Shown piece after piece: positions 46,463 to 54,722 of a stretch of DNA of 64,000 bases. Location of the stretch: contig JAGYKE010000004.1 in NCBI GenBank assembly GCA_018401465.1, positions 2,077,857 through 2,141,856 of the forward strand. The letters are read 5' to 3'. The notes below the pieces were generated by a model. That model saw only the letters and a program-made list of their open reading frames with translations, ran no database searches and was not told the origin of the DNA. Source of the DNA: Aestuariivita sp. Lineage in GTDB: Bacteria; Pseudomonadota; Alphaproteobacteria; Rhodobacterales; Rhodobacteraceae. Both the position numbers and the translations under genes were made by a program. The stretch's first letter is position 1, and the number at the start of each line of letters is the position of its first letter.

Positions 46463-46543
46463 ACGGCGTGATGCGGTGCCTCTTCTTGCCGTCCGGCCCG
46501 GCGCTGATATCCTGACCTTGCCCCCGATGCGCAAGGATGCGCC

Positions 46544-47578
46544 ATGCCGGAAATCCTGACCATCACCCTCAAGCCGGCGGTCGATTTCGCCACCACGACC
46601 GCTCGTGTCGAACCGGGGCGCAAGCTTTACTGCGACGCGCCGCGCGTCGATCCCGGTGGCGGCGGCGTGAATGTCGCCCGCGCGATCTTCAGGCTGGGCG
46701 GCCAGGTCAGGGCCTTCGTCGTGATCGGCGGAGCGACGGGCGACCGTCTTCTGGCGCTCTTGGCGGCGGAAGGGGTGCCGGTGCTCGACTGCCGTGTGGC
46801 GGTGGACACGGGCTTCAGTCTGGCGGTGAAAGATGCGGGGACGGGCGGACAATACCGCTTTTCCCTGCCCCCCGAAGCGCTTGATGACGCGGAGGCGGCG
46901 ATGATCCTGTCGCGCCTGTCGGCGGCGGTGCCGCCCGGTGGTTTCGTCGTCCTGAGCGGCGGTACCGCGCCCGGGCTTCCCGACGATTTCGTCCTGCAGG
47001 TGCAGGCAGCTGTCGGGCGGGGCGGGGCGCGGTTGATCGTCGACACCTCCGGTGGGCCGCTGATGCAGTTGATCCGGTCCGCGCGCGCGCCTCTCGACGT
47101 GCTCCGTCTCGACCGGAGCGAGATCGAAACCGCCATGGGCCGCCCCATGCGGACCATCGCCGAGACGCTGGCCTGCTGCCGGGATCTGGTCGACCGCGGG
47201 GTCGCGCGGATCGTGGTGTCGGGCCATGGCGCCGAAGGCTCGGTCATGGTGGCTCAAGACCGCGAAGTGGTCTGCCGCGCCCCCAGCGTGCCCGTCCGCA
47301 GCAAGGTCGGCGCGGGGGATGCGCTGGTCGGTGCCTTCACCCGGTCGCTGGCGCGCGGCGATGCGCCGGAGTTGGCGCTGAGATGGGGTGTGGCGGCCGC
47401 TGCCGCGACGGTCGGCACCGAAGGCACGGCGCTGTTCGATCCCGCCGATGCCGAAGCGCTTCTGCCGCACTGCCGGCTGGTGGACCCGCGAGGGGGGCCT
47501 GCCGCCCGCATGATCCGCCGCGCACGGGTCGGACTGGTAGGCCCGGAGGGACTCGAACCCCCAACCAAGGCGTTATGA
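46544..47578 (+). CDS. PfkB family hexose kinase (1-phosphofructokinase-like), C terminus runs into antisense tRNA
   Basis: 344 residues as read. It belongs to the ribokinase/PfkB family, 1-phosphofructokinase/tagatose-6-phosphate kinase branch: [12 protein letters not shown] at the start, [13 protein letters not shown] near residue 37, [10 protein letters not shown] near 145, and the catalytic [12 protein letters not shown] near 255. It phosphorylates a sugar phosphate, probably fructose-1-P or fructose-6-P. The domain normally ends about LPHCRLV (residue 312); the remaining 30 residues read through to a stop inside the antisense tRNA-Ile gene, giving the tail [12 protein letters not shown]. 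No PTS genes are nearby. Confidence 0.87.
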   Translation: MPEILTITLKPAVDFATTTARVEPGRKLYCDAPRVDPGGGGVNVARAIFRLGGQVRAFVVIGGATGDRLLALLAAEGVPVLDCRVAVDTGFSLAVKDAGTGGQYRFSLPPEALDDAEAAMILSRLSAAVPPGGFVVLSGGTAPGLPDDFVLQVQAAVGRGGARLIVDTSGGPLMQLIRSARAPLDVLRLDRSEIETAMGRPMRTIAETLACCRDLVDRGVARIVVSGHGAEGSVMVAQDREVVCRAPSVPVRSKVGAGDALVGAFTRSLARGDAPELALRWGVAAAAATVGTEGTALFDPADAEALLPHCRLVDPRGGPAARMIRRARVGLVGPEGLEPPTKAL

Positions 47579-47610
47579 GCGCCCTGCTCTAACCATTGAG
47601 CTACAGGCCC
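47535..47610 (-). tRNA. tRNA-Ile(CAT), lysidine type (or CAT-anticodon tRNA-Met)
   Basis: 76 bases with encoded CCA. The acceptor begins GGGCCTG, the D arm region is GCTCAATGGTTAGAGC, the anticodon loop CTCATAA gives CAT, and TTGGTTGGGGGTTCGAGTC leads into the T arm. The start and the D arm match bacterial tRNA-Ile2, whose anticodon C is changed to lysidine by TilS to read AUA, better than elongator tRNA-Met. The isotype is judged by eye. Confidence 0.85.
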
Positions 47611-47717
47611 GACCTGAACGCGTTGCTAGCAGACAGGCGGGTCGGGTCAAGCATCGCGTTGTCTTGCCCGGGCAAATCGTCTATCGCGCGACGCAGACAG
47701 ACAGGGAACCCCCGGAC

Positions 47718-48767
47718 ATGACCGACACCCCCAAGAACGGACTGACCTACGCGCAGGCGGGCGTCGATATCGACGCCGGGAACGCGCTGGTGGAACGGAT
47801 CAAGCCCGCGGCGGCCTCGACCAGACGCACGGGCGTCATGGCGGGGCTCGGGGGGTTCGGGGGGCTTTTCGATCTGAAGGCGGCGGGCTACTCCGACCCC
47901 GTCCTTGTGGCCGCGACCGACGGGGTTGGGACCAAGCTGCGCATCGCCATCGACACGGGGCTGGTCGACACGGTCGGGGTGGACCTTGTCGCAATGTGCG
48001 TCAACGACCTGATCTGCCAGGGGGCCGAGCCCCTGTTCTTCCTTGACTATTTCGCCACGGGCAAGCTGTCGGTCGACGCCGCCGCGCGCGTGATCGAAGG
48101 CATCGCCCGGGCGTGCCGTGACAGCGGCTGCGCGCTGATCGGGGGCGAGACGGCGGAAATGCCCGGCATGTATCCGCCCGGCGACTTCGACCTTGCCGGC
48201 TTCGCCGTGGGCGCGATGGAGCGCGGCGAGGATCTGCCGCGCGGGATCGTGGAGGGCGACGTCCTTCTGGGTCTTGCTTCGGACGGTGTGCATTCTAATG
48301 GCTATTCGCTGGTGCGCCGGATCGTCGAGGTCTCGGGCCTGTCCTGGGACGATGCCTGCCCGTGGGGGCCCGGCACGCTGGGCGAAACGCTGCTCACGCC
48401 CACGCGGCTTTACGTGCGCCCGGTGCTGGCGGCGCTGAAGGCGGGCCATGTGAAGGGGCTGGCCCATATCACCGGCGGCGGTCTGACCGAGAACGTGCCG
48501 CGCATGCTGCCCGAGGGTCTGGGTGCCGAGATCGACCTTGGCGCGTGGGACCTGCCCGACACCTTCCGCTGGCTTGCCGCGACAGGCGGGCTGGCGCAGG
48601 GCGAACTCCTCAAGACGTTCAACGCAGGCGTCGGCATGGTCATGGCGGTGCCCGCAGACCGGGCCGGGGCGGCGCGCGATCTGTTGGCCGATGCAGGCGA
48701 GACGGTGATGCCGATCGGCCGCGTGATCGCGGGGCAGGGGGTGAGCTATCGCGGCACGCTGAAGTGA
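47718..48767 (+). CDS. purM: Phosphoribosylformylglycinamidine cyclo-ligase
   Basis: A 349-residue AIR synthetase, the fifth step of purine synthesis. [20 protein letters not shown] opens the protein, [14 protein letters not shown] and [19 protein letters not shown] form the ATP/FGAM site, and [13 protein letters not shown] near residue 155 is family-specific. I chose ATG 47718 (MTDTPKNG) rather than 47664, which would begin close to the tRNA. It overlaps purN by four bases. Confidence 0.96.
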   Translation: MTDTPKNGLTYAQAGVDIDAGNALVERIKPAAASTRRTGVMAGLGGFGGLFDLKAAGYSDPVLVAATDGVGTKLRIAIDTGLVDTVGVDLVAMCVNDLICQGAEPLFFLDYFATGKLSVDAAARVIEGIARACRDSGCALIGGETAEMPGMYPPGDFDLAGFAVGAMERGEDLPRGIVEGDVLLGLASDGVHSNGYSLVRRIVEVSGLSWDDACPWGPGTLGETLLTPTRLYVRPVLAALKAGHVKGLAHITGGGLTENVPRMLPEGLGAEIDLGAWDLPDTFRWLAATGGLAQGELLKTFNAGVGMVMAVPADRAGAARDLLADAGETVMPIGRVIAGQGVSYRGTLK

Positions 48768-49357
48768 GCGCGCGCGTCGCCATCCTGATCTCGGGCAGCG
48801 GGTCGAACATGGTCGCGCTGGCCGACAGCATGACCGGCGACCACCCCGCAAGGCCCTGTCTTGTCCTGTCGAACGTCCCCGGGGCCGCCGGCCTTGCCCG
48901 CGCGGCCGAGAGGGGCATCCCCACGGCCACGGTCGATCACCGGCCCTTCCGCGGCGACCGCGCCGCCTTCGAGGACGCGCTGCAGGCCGAACTCGACCGG
49001 GCCACACCCGACATCGTCTGCCTTGCGGGGTTCATGCGGGTGCTGACGCCCGCCTTCGTCGCGCGCTGGCAGGGGCGGATGCTGAACATCCACCCGTCGC
49101 TTCTGCCGCTGTACCCCGGGCTCGACACCCATGCCCGGGCGCTGGCAGCGGGCGATGCCGAACATGGCTGCACCGTGCACGAGGTGACGGCGGTGCTCGA
49201 CCACGGCCCGATCCTCGGCCAAGCGCGGCTGCGTGTCCTGCCGCAGGATACGGCCCAAAGCCTTGCCACGCGGGTTCTCGCGCAGGAGCACCGGCTGTAC
49301 CCGGCGGTCCTGCGGCGCTTCGCCATGGGCGAGCGCGGGCGAATCGACATCGCCTGA
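48764..49357 (+). CDS. purN: Phosphoribosylglycinamide formyltransferase
   Basis: A 197-residue GAR transformylase using 10-formyl-THF. [13 protein letters not shown] at the N terminus binds the phosphate, [20 protein letters not shown] carries the catalytic Asn and His, and [10 protein letters not shown] carries the catalytic Asp. The start is a GTG overlapping the purM stop (GTGA), so it depends on translational coupling. Length typical. Confidence 0.95.
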   Translation: MSARVAILISGSGSNMVALADSMTGDHPARPCLVLSNVPGAAGLARAAERGIPTATVDHRPFRGDRAAFEDALQAELDRATPDIVCLAGFMRVLTPAFVARWQGRMLNIHPSLLPLYPGLDTHARALAAGDAEHGCTVHEVTAVLDHGPILGQARLRVLPQDTAQSLATRVLAQEHRLYPAVLRRFAMGERGRIDIA

Positions 49358-49506
49358 GCGGGGCTTGCGCGACCGCGCGTGACCGAATAAACGCACAGCT
49401 TCTATGAATTCCGCCCGACCTGACGTAGCATGGTGCGGCACGGGTGGACAAATGGCCGCGGTCTGAACGCGTTCAGGCCCGCCGCGAAGAAGAAAAACGG
49501 CACCCG

Positions 49507-50664
49507 ATGAAGACCCTGACCACGACCGAAGATCTTGCCGCGTTCTGCAAACAGGCCGCCGCGCATCCTTACGTCACGATCGATACCGAATTCCTGCGCG
49601 AACGGACCTATTTCTCCAAGCTCTGCCTGATCCAGCTGGCCTATCCCGGTCCGGGCGAGGACAGCGCGGCGCTGATCGACCCGCTGGCGGGGGATTTGTC
49701 GCTTGATCCGCTCTATGACCTTTTCCGCGATGAAAGCGTGGTCAAGGTCTTTCACGCGGCCCGGCAGGATCTGGAAATCTTCTTTTTCGACAAGGGGGTA
49801 TTCCCCAAACCTCTGTTCGACACGCAGGTCGCGGCGATGGTCTGCGGCTTCGGTGATCAGGTCGGCTACGAGACGCTGGTGCGCAAGGTGGTCAAGAAGC
49901 CGCTCGACAAGAGTTCGCGCTTCACCGACTGGTCGCGACGTCCATTGACGGACGCGCAGAAAACCTATGCGCTGGCCGACGTAACCCATCTGCGCCCGAT
50001 CTACGAATTCCTCGCCGCCGAACTGCAGCGCACCGGCCGTGCGCACTGGGTCGAAGAGGAACTCGCGACGCTCCTGTCGCCCGACACATACCTGATTCGG
50101 CCCGAAGAGGCATGGCTGCGCGTTCGCACCCGGTCGAACGCCCCGCGGTTCCTTGCCATCGTGCGCGAACTCGCCGCCTTCCGCGAAGCTTATGCCCAGG
50201 ACAACGACATCCCCCGCACCCGGGTCTTCAAAGATGACGTGCTGGTGGAGCTTGCTTCGACCAAGCCGCGCACGCATGCCGATCTGGGCCAGTCGCGGCT
50301 TCTGCTGCGCGAGGCGCGCAAGGGCGCCATCGCCGATGGCATTCTGGCCGCAGTGGGCCGGGGCATCGATTGTCCGAACTCGGATCTGCCCAAGGTCGAT
50401 ACCGAACGCGAAAACCTGCGCGTGAATCCTGCGCTGGCCGATCTTCTGAGGGTGCTTCTCAAGGCGAAGACCGAAGCCTCGGGCGTGGCGGCCCGGCTGA
50501 TTGCGTCAAGCTCCGATCTCGACGCCATCGCTGCAGGGCTGCGGGACGTGCCCGCACTGTTCGGCTGGCGGCACGAGGTCTTCGGGGCCGAGGCGCTGCG
50601 GCTGTGCGACGGACGGGTCGCGCTGGCCGCAAAGGGCCAGTCTGTGCGCGTGATCGAACTCTGA
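49507..50664 (+). CDS. rnd: Ribonuclease D
   Basis: A 385-residue 3'-to-5' exoribonuclease of the DEDDy group, acting on tRNA and small RNA 3' ends. Exo motifs: VTIDTEFLRERTY (I), FHAARQDLEIFFF (II) and YALADVTHLRPIY (III, with the tyrosine). An HRDC domain follows (about 205-285, RELAAFREAYAQDNDIPRTRVFKDD). I chose the ATG at 49507 (MKTLTTTEDL); the longer frame from 49444 adds a basic stretch without homology. Converges on a lipoprotein gene with four bases between stops. Confidence 0.94.
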   Translation: MKTLTTTEDLAAFCKQAAAHPYVTIDTEFLRERTYFSKLCLIQLAYPGPGEDSAALIDPLAGDLSLDPLYDLFRDESVVKVFHAARQDLEIFFFDKGVFPKPLFDTQVAAMVCGFGDQVGYETLVRKVVKKPLDKSSRFTDWSRRPLTDAQKTYALADVTHLRPIYEFLAAELQRTGRAHWVEEELATLLSPDTYLIRPEEAWLRVRTRSNAPRFLAIVRELAAFREAYAQDNDIPRTRVFKDDVLVELASTKPRTHADLGQSRLLLREARKGAIADGILAAVGRGIDCPNSDLPKVDTERENLRVNPALADLLRVLLKAKTEASGVAARLIASSSDLDAIAAGLRDVPALFGWRHEVFGAEALRLCDGRVALAAKGQSVRVIEL

Positions 50665-50668
50665 GGCC

Positions 50669-51202
50669 CTAGCGGCGGCGCACTTCGCGGACGTTGCGCG
50701 CGCCCACGACGCGGACGACTCGGGTTTCAGCGAGCGTCTGATTGCCGATGCTGCGCGCGACCGTCACGCGACGCGTCTGTTCCGGGCCTACGGTCGTCAC
50801 GCTCTCCGAGTAGATCACGTCGAAGGAATAGCTGAGCACTCCGTCCTGCGGCTTTTCATCTTCGTCGAGCGGCGTCAGCCGGACCTCGTAGGGGCCCTGC
50901 CGGGCGGCAAGGCCGCGGGCCACGATGATGGCGCCCGACCGTGTGCGGTCGATCTGCAGCTCCAGGATTTCCTCGATAGGAACTCCAGCATAGACCTGTT
51001 CGGGGCGCTGGAGCACGCCGCCCTGGTTGCCCGGTATGAGCGGGTTGACCTCGCCCGGGGCCACGGTCGCGACCTCGCGGCTGTTGCCAAACCAGTTGAA
51101 CGGGTTGAGGCGACTTTCCCGCACCGCCCCGCAGCCTGTCAGCACCAGCGCGGCCAGCGCCAGAGCAAGAACGGGTTTCGCGGCCGACAGGGAATTGTGC
51201 AT
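50669..51202 (-). CDS. Putative lipoprotein, function unknown
   Basis: A 177-residue secreted lipoprotein: a signal peptide with lipobox LVLTGC places the lipidated Cys at residue 24, and Gly follows it, so outer-membrane sorting is allowed. The mature part has a short NPFNWFGNSRE segment and then a beta-rich domain (IEEILELQIDRTRSGAIIVARGLA to ARNVREVRRR). No family with known function was recognised, though the pattern recurs in Rhodobacteraceae. The C terminus is unusually arginine-rich. Confidence 0.78.
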   Translation of the reverse strand: MHNSLSAAKPVLALALAALVLTGCGAVRESRLNPFNWFGNSREVATVAPGEVNPLIPGNQGGVLQRPEQVYAGVPIEEILELQIDRTRSGAIIVARGLAARQGPYEVRLTPLDEDEKPQDGVLSYSFDVIYSESVTTVGPEQTRRVTVARSIGNQTLAETRVVRVVGARNVREVRRR

Positions 51203-51329
51203 GGTGGACTGCCCTTGATCTTTGTCCCTTGGGTTAGCGCATCGGGGCGCGGTTGAAAAGCCTGTGCACGCTCTGGACAGGCCCGGGCCCGCACCTTAGG
51301 TCGGGGAAAGGTGCAAAGCGGGACGGACC

Positions 51330-51737
51330 ATGGCGACGGCAGCTTTTGAGGACATCGTGGCGGATTTTGAATTCCTGGACGACTGGGAAGACCGCTATCG
51401 CCTCGTGATCGAGGAAGGCAAGGCGATGGAGCCCCTGCCCGACGCGCTGAAGGTGCCCGCAACCAAGGTCACGGGCTGCGCGAGCCAGGTCTGGCTGCAT
51501 CCGGTCATCGAAGGCGGCGTCTTCCGCTTCGACGGTGAAAGCGACGCGATGATCGTGAACGGGCTGATCGCGGTTTTGCGCAGGCTCTACAACGGCTTGC
51601 CGGTGGGCGAGGTGCTGGCGGTGGATGCGCGCGCCGAACTTGGGCGGCTGGGACTGACCGATCATCTGTCGGCGCAGCGGTCGAACGGGCTGCGCGCGAT
51701 GATCGAACGGATCCGCGAAGTGGCGGCGGCGGGGTAG
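51330..51737 (+). CDS. sufE: SufE family cysteine desulfurase activator
   Basis: A 135-residue SufE protein, which takes persulfide sulfur from SufS and hands it to the SufBCD scaffold for Fe-S cluster assembly. The acceptor cysteine is in KVTGCASQVWL near residue 50, and LPDALKVP and GLTDHLSAQRSNGLRAMIER are family blocks. No other suf genes are nearby, as is common in alphaproteobacteria. Palindromic repeat copy C starts right after the stop. Confidence 0.92.
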   Translation: MATAAFEDIVADFEFLDDWEDRYRLVIEEGKAMEPLPDALKVPATKVTGCASQVWLHPVIEGGVFRFDGESDAMIVNGLIAVLRRLYNGLPVGEVLAVDARAELGRLGLTDHLSAQRSNGLRAMIERIREVAAAG

Positions 51738-51740
51738 GGG

Positions 51741-51853
51741 GCATCGTCCATTGTCCTCGGACCAATGGCGGACAATGGACAATCCCCTCGCGCCTGCGGC
51801 GCTCACCCCCGGGATATTTGTGAACCCGAAGAAGCAGGGCCCGAAGAAGCAGA
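51741..51853 (+). repeat. Palindromic intergenic repeat, copy C
   Basis: Inverted repeat with perfect ten-base arms GTCCATTGTC and GACAATGGAC around CTCGGACCAATGGCG, followed by a second small palindrome (GCGCCTGCGGCGC region) and the tail GGGATATTTGTGAACCCGAA then GAAGCAGG. Relative to copies A and B, the same GC pair is missing in both arms, so pairing is kept. Lies between convergent sufE and DUF1638. Confidence 0.78.
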
Positions 51854-51858
51854 GGACG

Positions 51859-52494
51859 TCAGAGACGGGCGAGCGCCGGGGCGAGATCGCCGTAGCCGGT
51901 GAAGCGACGCTCGAACGCGAGGCCGAGGCGGTTGGCGCAGTCTTCGGCCTTTGCCGTTAGCGCGGGATCGTCGGTCTGGGCCTGATACACCAGCTTGGTG
52001 TAATTGTCGAAATAGGCGTCGCGCAGCTCCGGGTACCGGTCCAGCCCCATGGGTTTCCAGACGAAGGCGTCGAATTGGCGCACAAGGAAATCAGTCAGGT
52101 AGAAGGCGGTGAATTCGTCCTCCGCATGCGCCGCGAAGCGGTCATTGCCTTCGAAGAAGCTGTAGCAATGGGGGCCTTCGACCAGCCCTACGCCCATCTC
52201 CGCGCAGGCGGCCTGCAAAAGGCCCCCGGTGCCGCAATCGGCATAGACCACGAAGATCGTCTCGTAGGCGTCGCGATGGCGCGCCACGGCATCGCGCACG
52301 GCGGCGGGGATGCGGTCGGGGTAGAGATGCAGGTTCGCGGGCAGGCAGGTGAGGTCGAGATGATCCCAGCCATTGGCTGCCCTGAGATCGAGGATCTCGC
52401 GCGCCAGCGCGCCGCAGGCGATGAGCAGCACCTTGCCTCGCCCCGCAGGCGCAAGCCCCGTCTCGGTCAGTGTGCGGTCATCGGGCAGGAACAT
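51859..52494 (-). CDS. DUF1638 family protein, linked to methionine/corrinoid metabolism
   Basis: A 211-residue DUF1638 protein with three conserved cysteine sites: LIACGALAREIL, VYADCGTGGLL and GPHCYSFFEGN, which could bind a metal. The family has no proven reaction. It lies 76 bases downstream of a corrinoid-binding protein gene on the same strand. In Rhodobacterales such genes cluster with split methionine synthase parts, so a role in supporting cobalamin-dependent methyl transfer is likely by context. AGGAAGG nine bases upstream supports the ATG at 52494; the longer frame starts with TTG. Confidence 0.82.
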   Translation of the reverse strand: MFLPDDRTLTETGLAPAGRGKVLLIACGALAREILDLRAANGWDHLDLTCLPANLHLYPDRIPAAVRDAVARHRDAYETIFVVYADCGTGGLLQAACAEMGVGLVEGPHCYSFFEGNDRFAAHAEDEFTAFYLTDFLVRQFDAFVWKPMGLDRYPELRDAYFDNYTKLVYQAQTDDPALTAKAEDCANRLGLAFERRFTGYGDLAPALARL

Positions 52495-52520
52495 GTCATG
52501 CGGCCTTCCTGAATGCAAAC

Positions 52521-52541
52521 GGCCCCGCGAAGGGCGGGGCC
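52521..52541 (-). terminator. Stem-loop between the corrinoid and DUF1638 genes
   Basis: GGCCCCGC and GCGGGGCC form a perfect eight-base-pair stem around a five-base loop. It lies between two co-directional genes with no long T-run, so it may act as an attenuator or as an RNA-stabilising hairpin rather than a full terminator. Confidence 0.5.
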
Positions 52542-52570
52542 GCGTGATGATGCCGGGCAGGGCGCCTGTC

Positions 52571-53269
52571 TCAGGCGCTCATCCGGTTGTGCTTGCGCGC
52601 GACCCAGGTCTTTGCGGTTTCCACCGCGACGGCGGCGTCGCGGCAATAGGCGTCGGCACCGATGGCGCGGCCGAATTCCTCGTTCAGGGGCGCGCCGCCG
52701 ACCAGCACGATGTAATCTTCGCGCATGCCCTTTTCGATCAGCGTGTCGATCACGACCTTCATGTAGGGCATGGTCGTGGTCAGCAGCGCCGACATGCCGA
52801 GGATATCGGGCTTTTCGCTTTCCAGCGCGCCGAGATACTTGTCCACGTCGTTGTTGATGCCGAGATCGACCACCTCGAAGCCGGCGCCTTCCATCATCAT
52901 GCCGACGAGGTTCTTGCCGATGTCGTGGATGTCGCCCTTGACGGTGCCGATGACCATCTTGCCCACGCGGGGCGCGCCGGTTTCGGCTAGAAGCGGCTTG
53001 AGGATGAACATCCCGCCCTTCATCGCGTTGGCCGCCAGCAGCACTTCGGGAACGAAGAGGATGCCGTCGCGGAAGTCGTCGCCGACGATCTTCATGCCGC
53101 CCACCAGCGCCTCGGTCAGGATGCGATAGGGCACCCAGCCTCGGTCGAGGAGGATATGCACGCTCTCTTCGATCTCTTCCTTGAGACCGTCGTAGAGGTC
53201 GTCGAACATCTGCTGGACCAGTTCGTCGTCGTCCAGTTCGCTGAGGATGATGTCGTCTTCGTCCGACAT
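52571..53269 (-). CDS. Corrinoid (cobalamin)-binding methyltransferase protein
   Basis: A 232-residue two-domain corrinoid protein. An acidic N terminus is followed by a helical cap domain (about 20-105) and a B12-binding Rossmann domain (about 110-225), with the cobalt-ligand motif GDIHDIGKNLV near residue 125 and SALLTTTMPYMK downstream. It corresponds to the cobalamin module of MetH or MtbC-type proteins, carrying the methyl group between donor and homocysteine methyltransferases. The gene at 54723 may encode the homocysteine half. No separate pterin-binding module or reactivase is visible here. ATG 53269 is chosen; the longer frame reaches into the divergent promoter. Confidence 0.92.
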   Translation of the reverse strand: MSDEDDIILSELDDDELVQQMFDDLYDGLKEEIEESVHILLDRGWVPYRILTEALVGGMKIVGDDFRDGILFVPEVLLAANAMKGGMFILKPLLAETGAPRVGKMVIGTVKGDIHDIGKNLVGMMMEGAGFEVVDLGINNDVDKYLGALESEKPDILGMSALLTTTMPYMKVVIDTLIEKGMREDYIVLVGGAPLNEEFGRAIGADAYCRDAAVAVETAKTWVARKHNRMSA

Positions 53270-53458
53270 GAGCGTGCTCTCTCCGTGTTCGCGTGGGGGA
53301 TCAGACCCAGCGCCGCCTGTTCGTTCCCGCTCTAGGCCCTTCGTCCCGGGCGGACTGCGATAATTGCGACACTGGCCGCATCGCAACCGACCTTTAGGGC
53401 CTGGGCCCCCCGATGGGAAATGAAGATTTCGCATGGAGTTTATGGGTTTGTTGCATGT

Positions 53459-53473
53459 GTTCACTATATGTTC
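53459..53473. promoter_or_regulatory. LexA (SOS) box, alphaproteobacterial type
   Basis: GTTCACTATATGTTC matches the GTTC-N7-GTTC operator used by LexA in Rhodobacter and other alphaproteobacteria. It ends 13 bases before the ATG of the radical SAM gene. TTGTTG (53448-53453) and TTCTAT (53471-53476), 17 bases apart, may be the promoter, which the box would overlap. Confidence 0.8.
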
Positions 53474-53486
53474 TATCGCTTGTCCC

Positions 53487-54575
53487 ATGCTGCCCGACGA
53501 CGCCCAGCCCGCCGCCCCAAACCCCGCCGCGAAGGCGCGCGGGGCGCAGTCGAACGCGGCGTCGCGCTTTGATCTTGCGCGTAATGCGGTGTGGGACGGG
53601 TGGGACATCCCCGAAGATGTCGCGCCCCTGCGCACCGAGTTGCGGATCGAGGTGCCGCGCAGCGCGATCAGCTACAACGCCTCGCCCGATCTGCCCTTTG
53701 ACCGGTCGGTCAACCCCTATCGCGGCTGCGAACATGGTTGCGTCTATTGCTTTGCGCGGCCAAGCCACGCCTATCTCGGGCTGTCGCCGGGACTCGATTT
53801 CGAGACGCGGCTGATCGCGCGGCCCGGCATCGACGCCGTGCTGGCCCGCGAACTGGCCGCGCCGCGCTACAAGGTGGCGCCGATCGCCATCGGCACCAAT
53901 ACCGACCCCTATCAACCCGTTGAGAAGGAACATCAAATCACGCGCGGGGTGCTGCACGTCCTGTCGGATTTCAACCATCCCGTCGCCGTGGTGACGAAGG
54001 GCGCGCTGGTCGAACGCGACATCGACATTCTGGCCGGGATGGCGGCGCGCGGGCTGGCGCGGGTGGGGGTGTCGGTCACCACGCTCGACCCCGATTTGTC
54101 GCGGCGGATGGAGCCGCGCGCGCCCTCGCCCGCGCGGCGGCTTCAGATGATCGCGCGGCTGGCCGGGGCGGGGATACCGGTGCGGGTGATGGCGTCGCCG
54201 CTGGTGCCGGGCCTCACCGATCACGAGGTGGAGCGCATCCTGTCGGCGGCGCGGGATGCGGGCGCCACGACGGCAAGCTGGGTCATGCTGCGCCTGCCGC
54301 GCGAGGTGTCGGGCCTGTGGCAGGATTGGCTGACGCGGCATTATCCCGACCGTGCGGCGAAGGTCATGGCGCGCCTGCGCGAGATGCATGGCGGGCGCGA
54401 TTACGATGCGCGCTGGGGGCACCGGATGCGCGGCGAGGGGCGGTATGCCGAGCTTGTGGCGCAGCGGTTCCGGCTGCATGCGCGGCGGCTTGGGCTGGAT
54501 GCCGAAGAGCCGTCTTTGCGCTGCGATCTCTTCGCGGTGCCGCCGCGGGCGGGGGATCAGCTGAGCCTTTTCTGA
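53487..54575 (+). CDS. PA0069-type radical SAM protein (SplB-like)
   Basis: A 362-residue radical SAM enzyme. The 4Fe-4S motif CEHGCVYC is near residue 84 inside NPYRGCEHGCVYCFARPSH, the start typical of the PA0069/spore photoproduct lyase-like group; IGTNTDPYQPVEK follows, and VVTKGALVERDIDIL and PLVPGLTDHEV are later TIM-barrel strands. The reaction is unknown. A LexA box directly upstream suggests induction by DNA damage, which fits a repair role. The ATG at 53487 (MLPDDAQP) lies downstream of the box; an in-frame start at 53433 would place the box inside the gene. Confidence 0.85.
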   Translation: MLPDDAQPAAPNPAAKARGAQSNAASRFDLARNAVWDGWDIPEDVAPLRTELRIEVPRSAISYNASPDLPFDRSVNPYRGCEHGCVYCFARPSHAYLGLSPGLDFETRLIARPGIDAVLARELAAPRYKVAPIAIGTNTDPYQPVEKEHQITRGVLHVLSDFNHPVAVVTKGALVERDIDILAGMAARGLARVGVSVTTLDPDLSRRMEPRAPSPARRLQMIARLAGAGIPVRVMASPLVPGLTDHEVERILSAARDAGATTASWVMLRLPREVSGLWQDWLTRHYPDRAAKVMARLREMHGGRDYDARWGHRMRGEGRYAELVAQRFRLHARRLGLDAEEPSLRCDLFAVPPRAGDQLSLF

Positions 54576-54722
54576 GGCGTGTCGCGTAATCCCTTGTAAA
54601 TACGTAATAATTCGGAAAACCCGTATGAACGGCGCGTGCAGCAACCTGTGCATACGCCGAATGCCCCGGCAGGCCGCCCGCCGCCCGCGCGACACGGTCG
54701 GGGCGGCCCGGGCCGCCCGCGG

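Noticed and set aside
44960-47470. An 836-residue open frame on the minus strand
   Set aside because: It is antisense to the histidine kinase and PfkB genes, which have full domain motifs; long antisense frames are normal at this GC content.
53270-53486. Cobalamin or SAM/SAH riboswitch before the corrinoid protein gene
   Set aside because: No B12 box and no recognisable SAM-II or SAH core on the minus strand.
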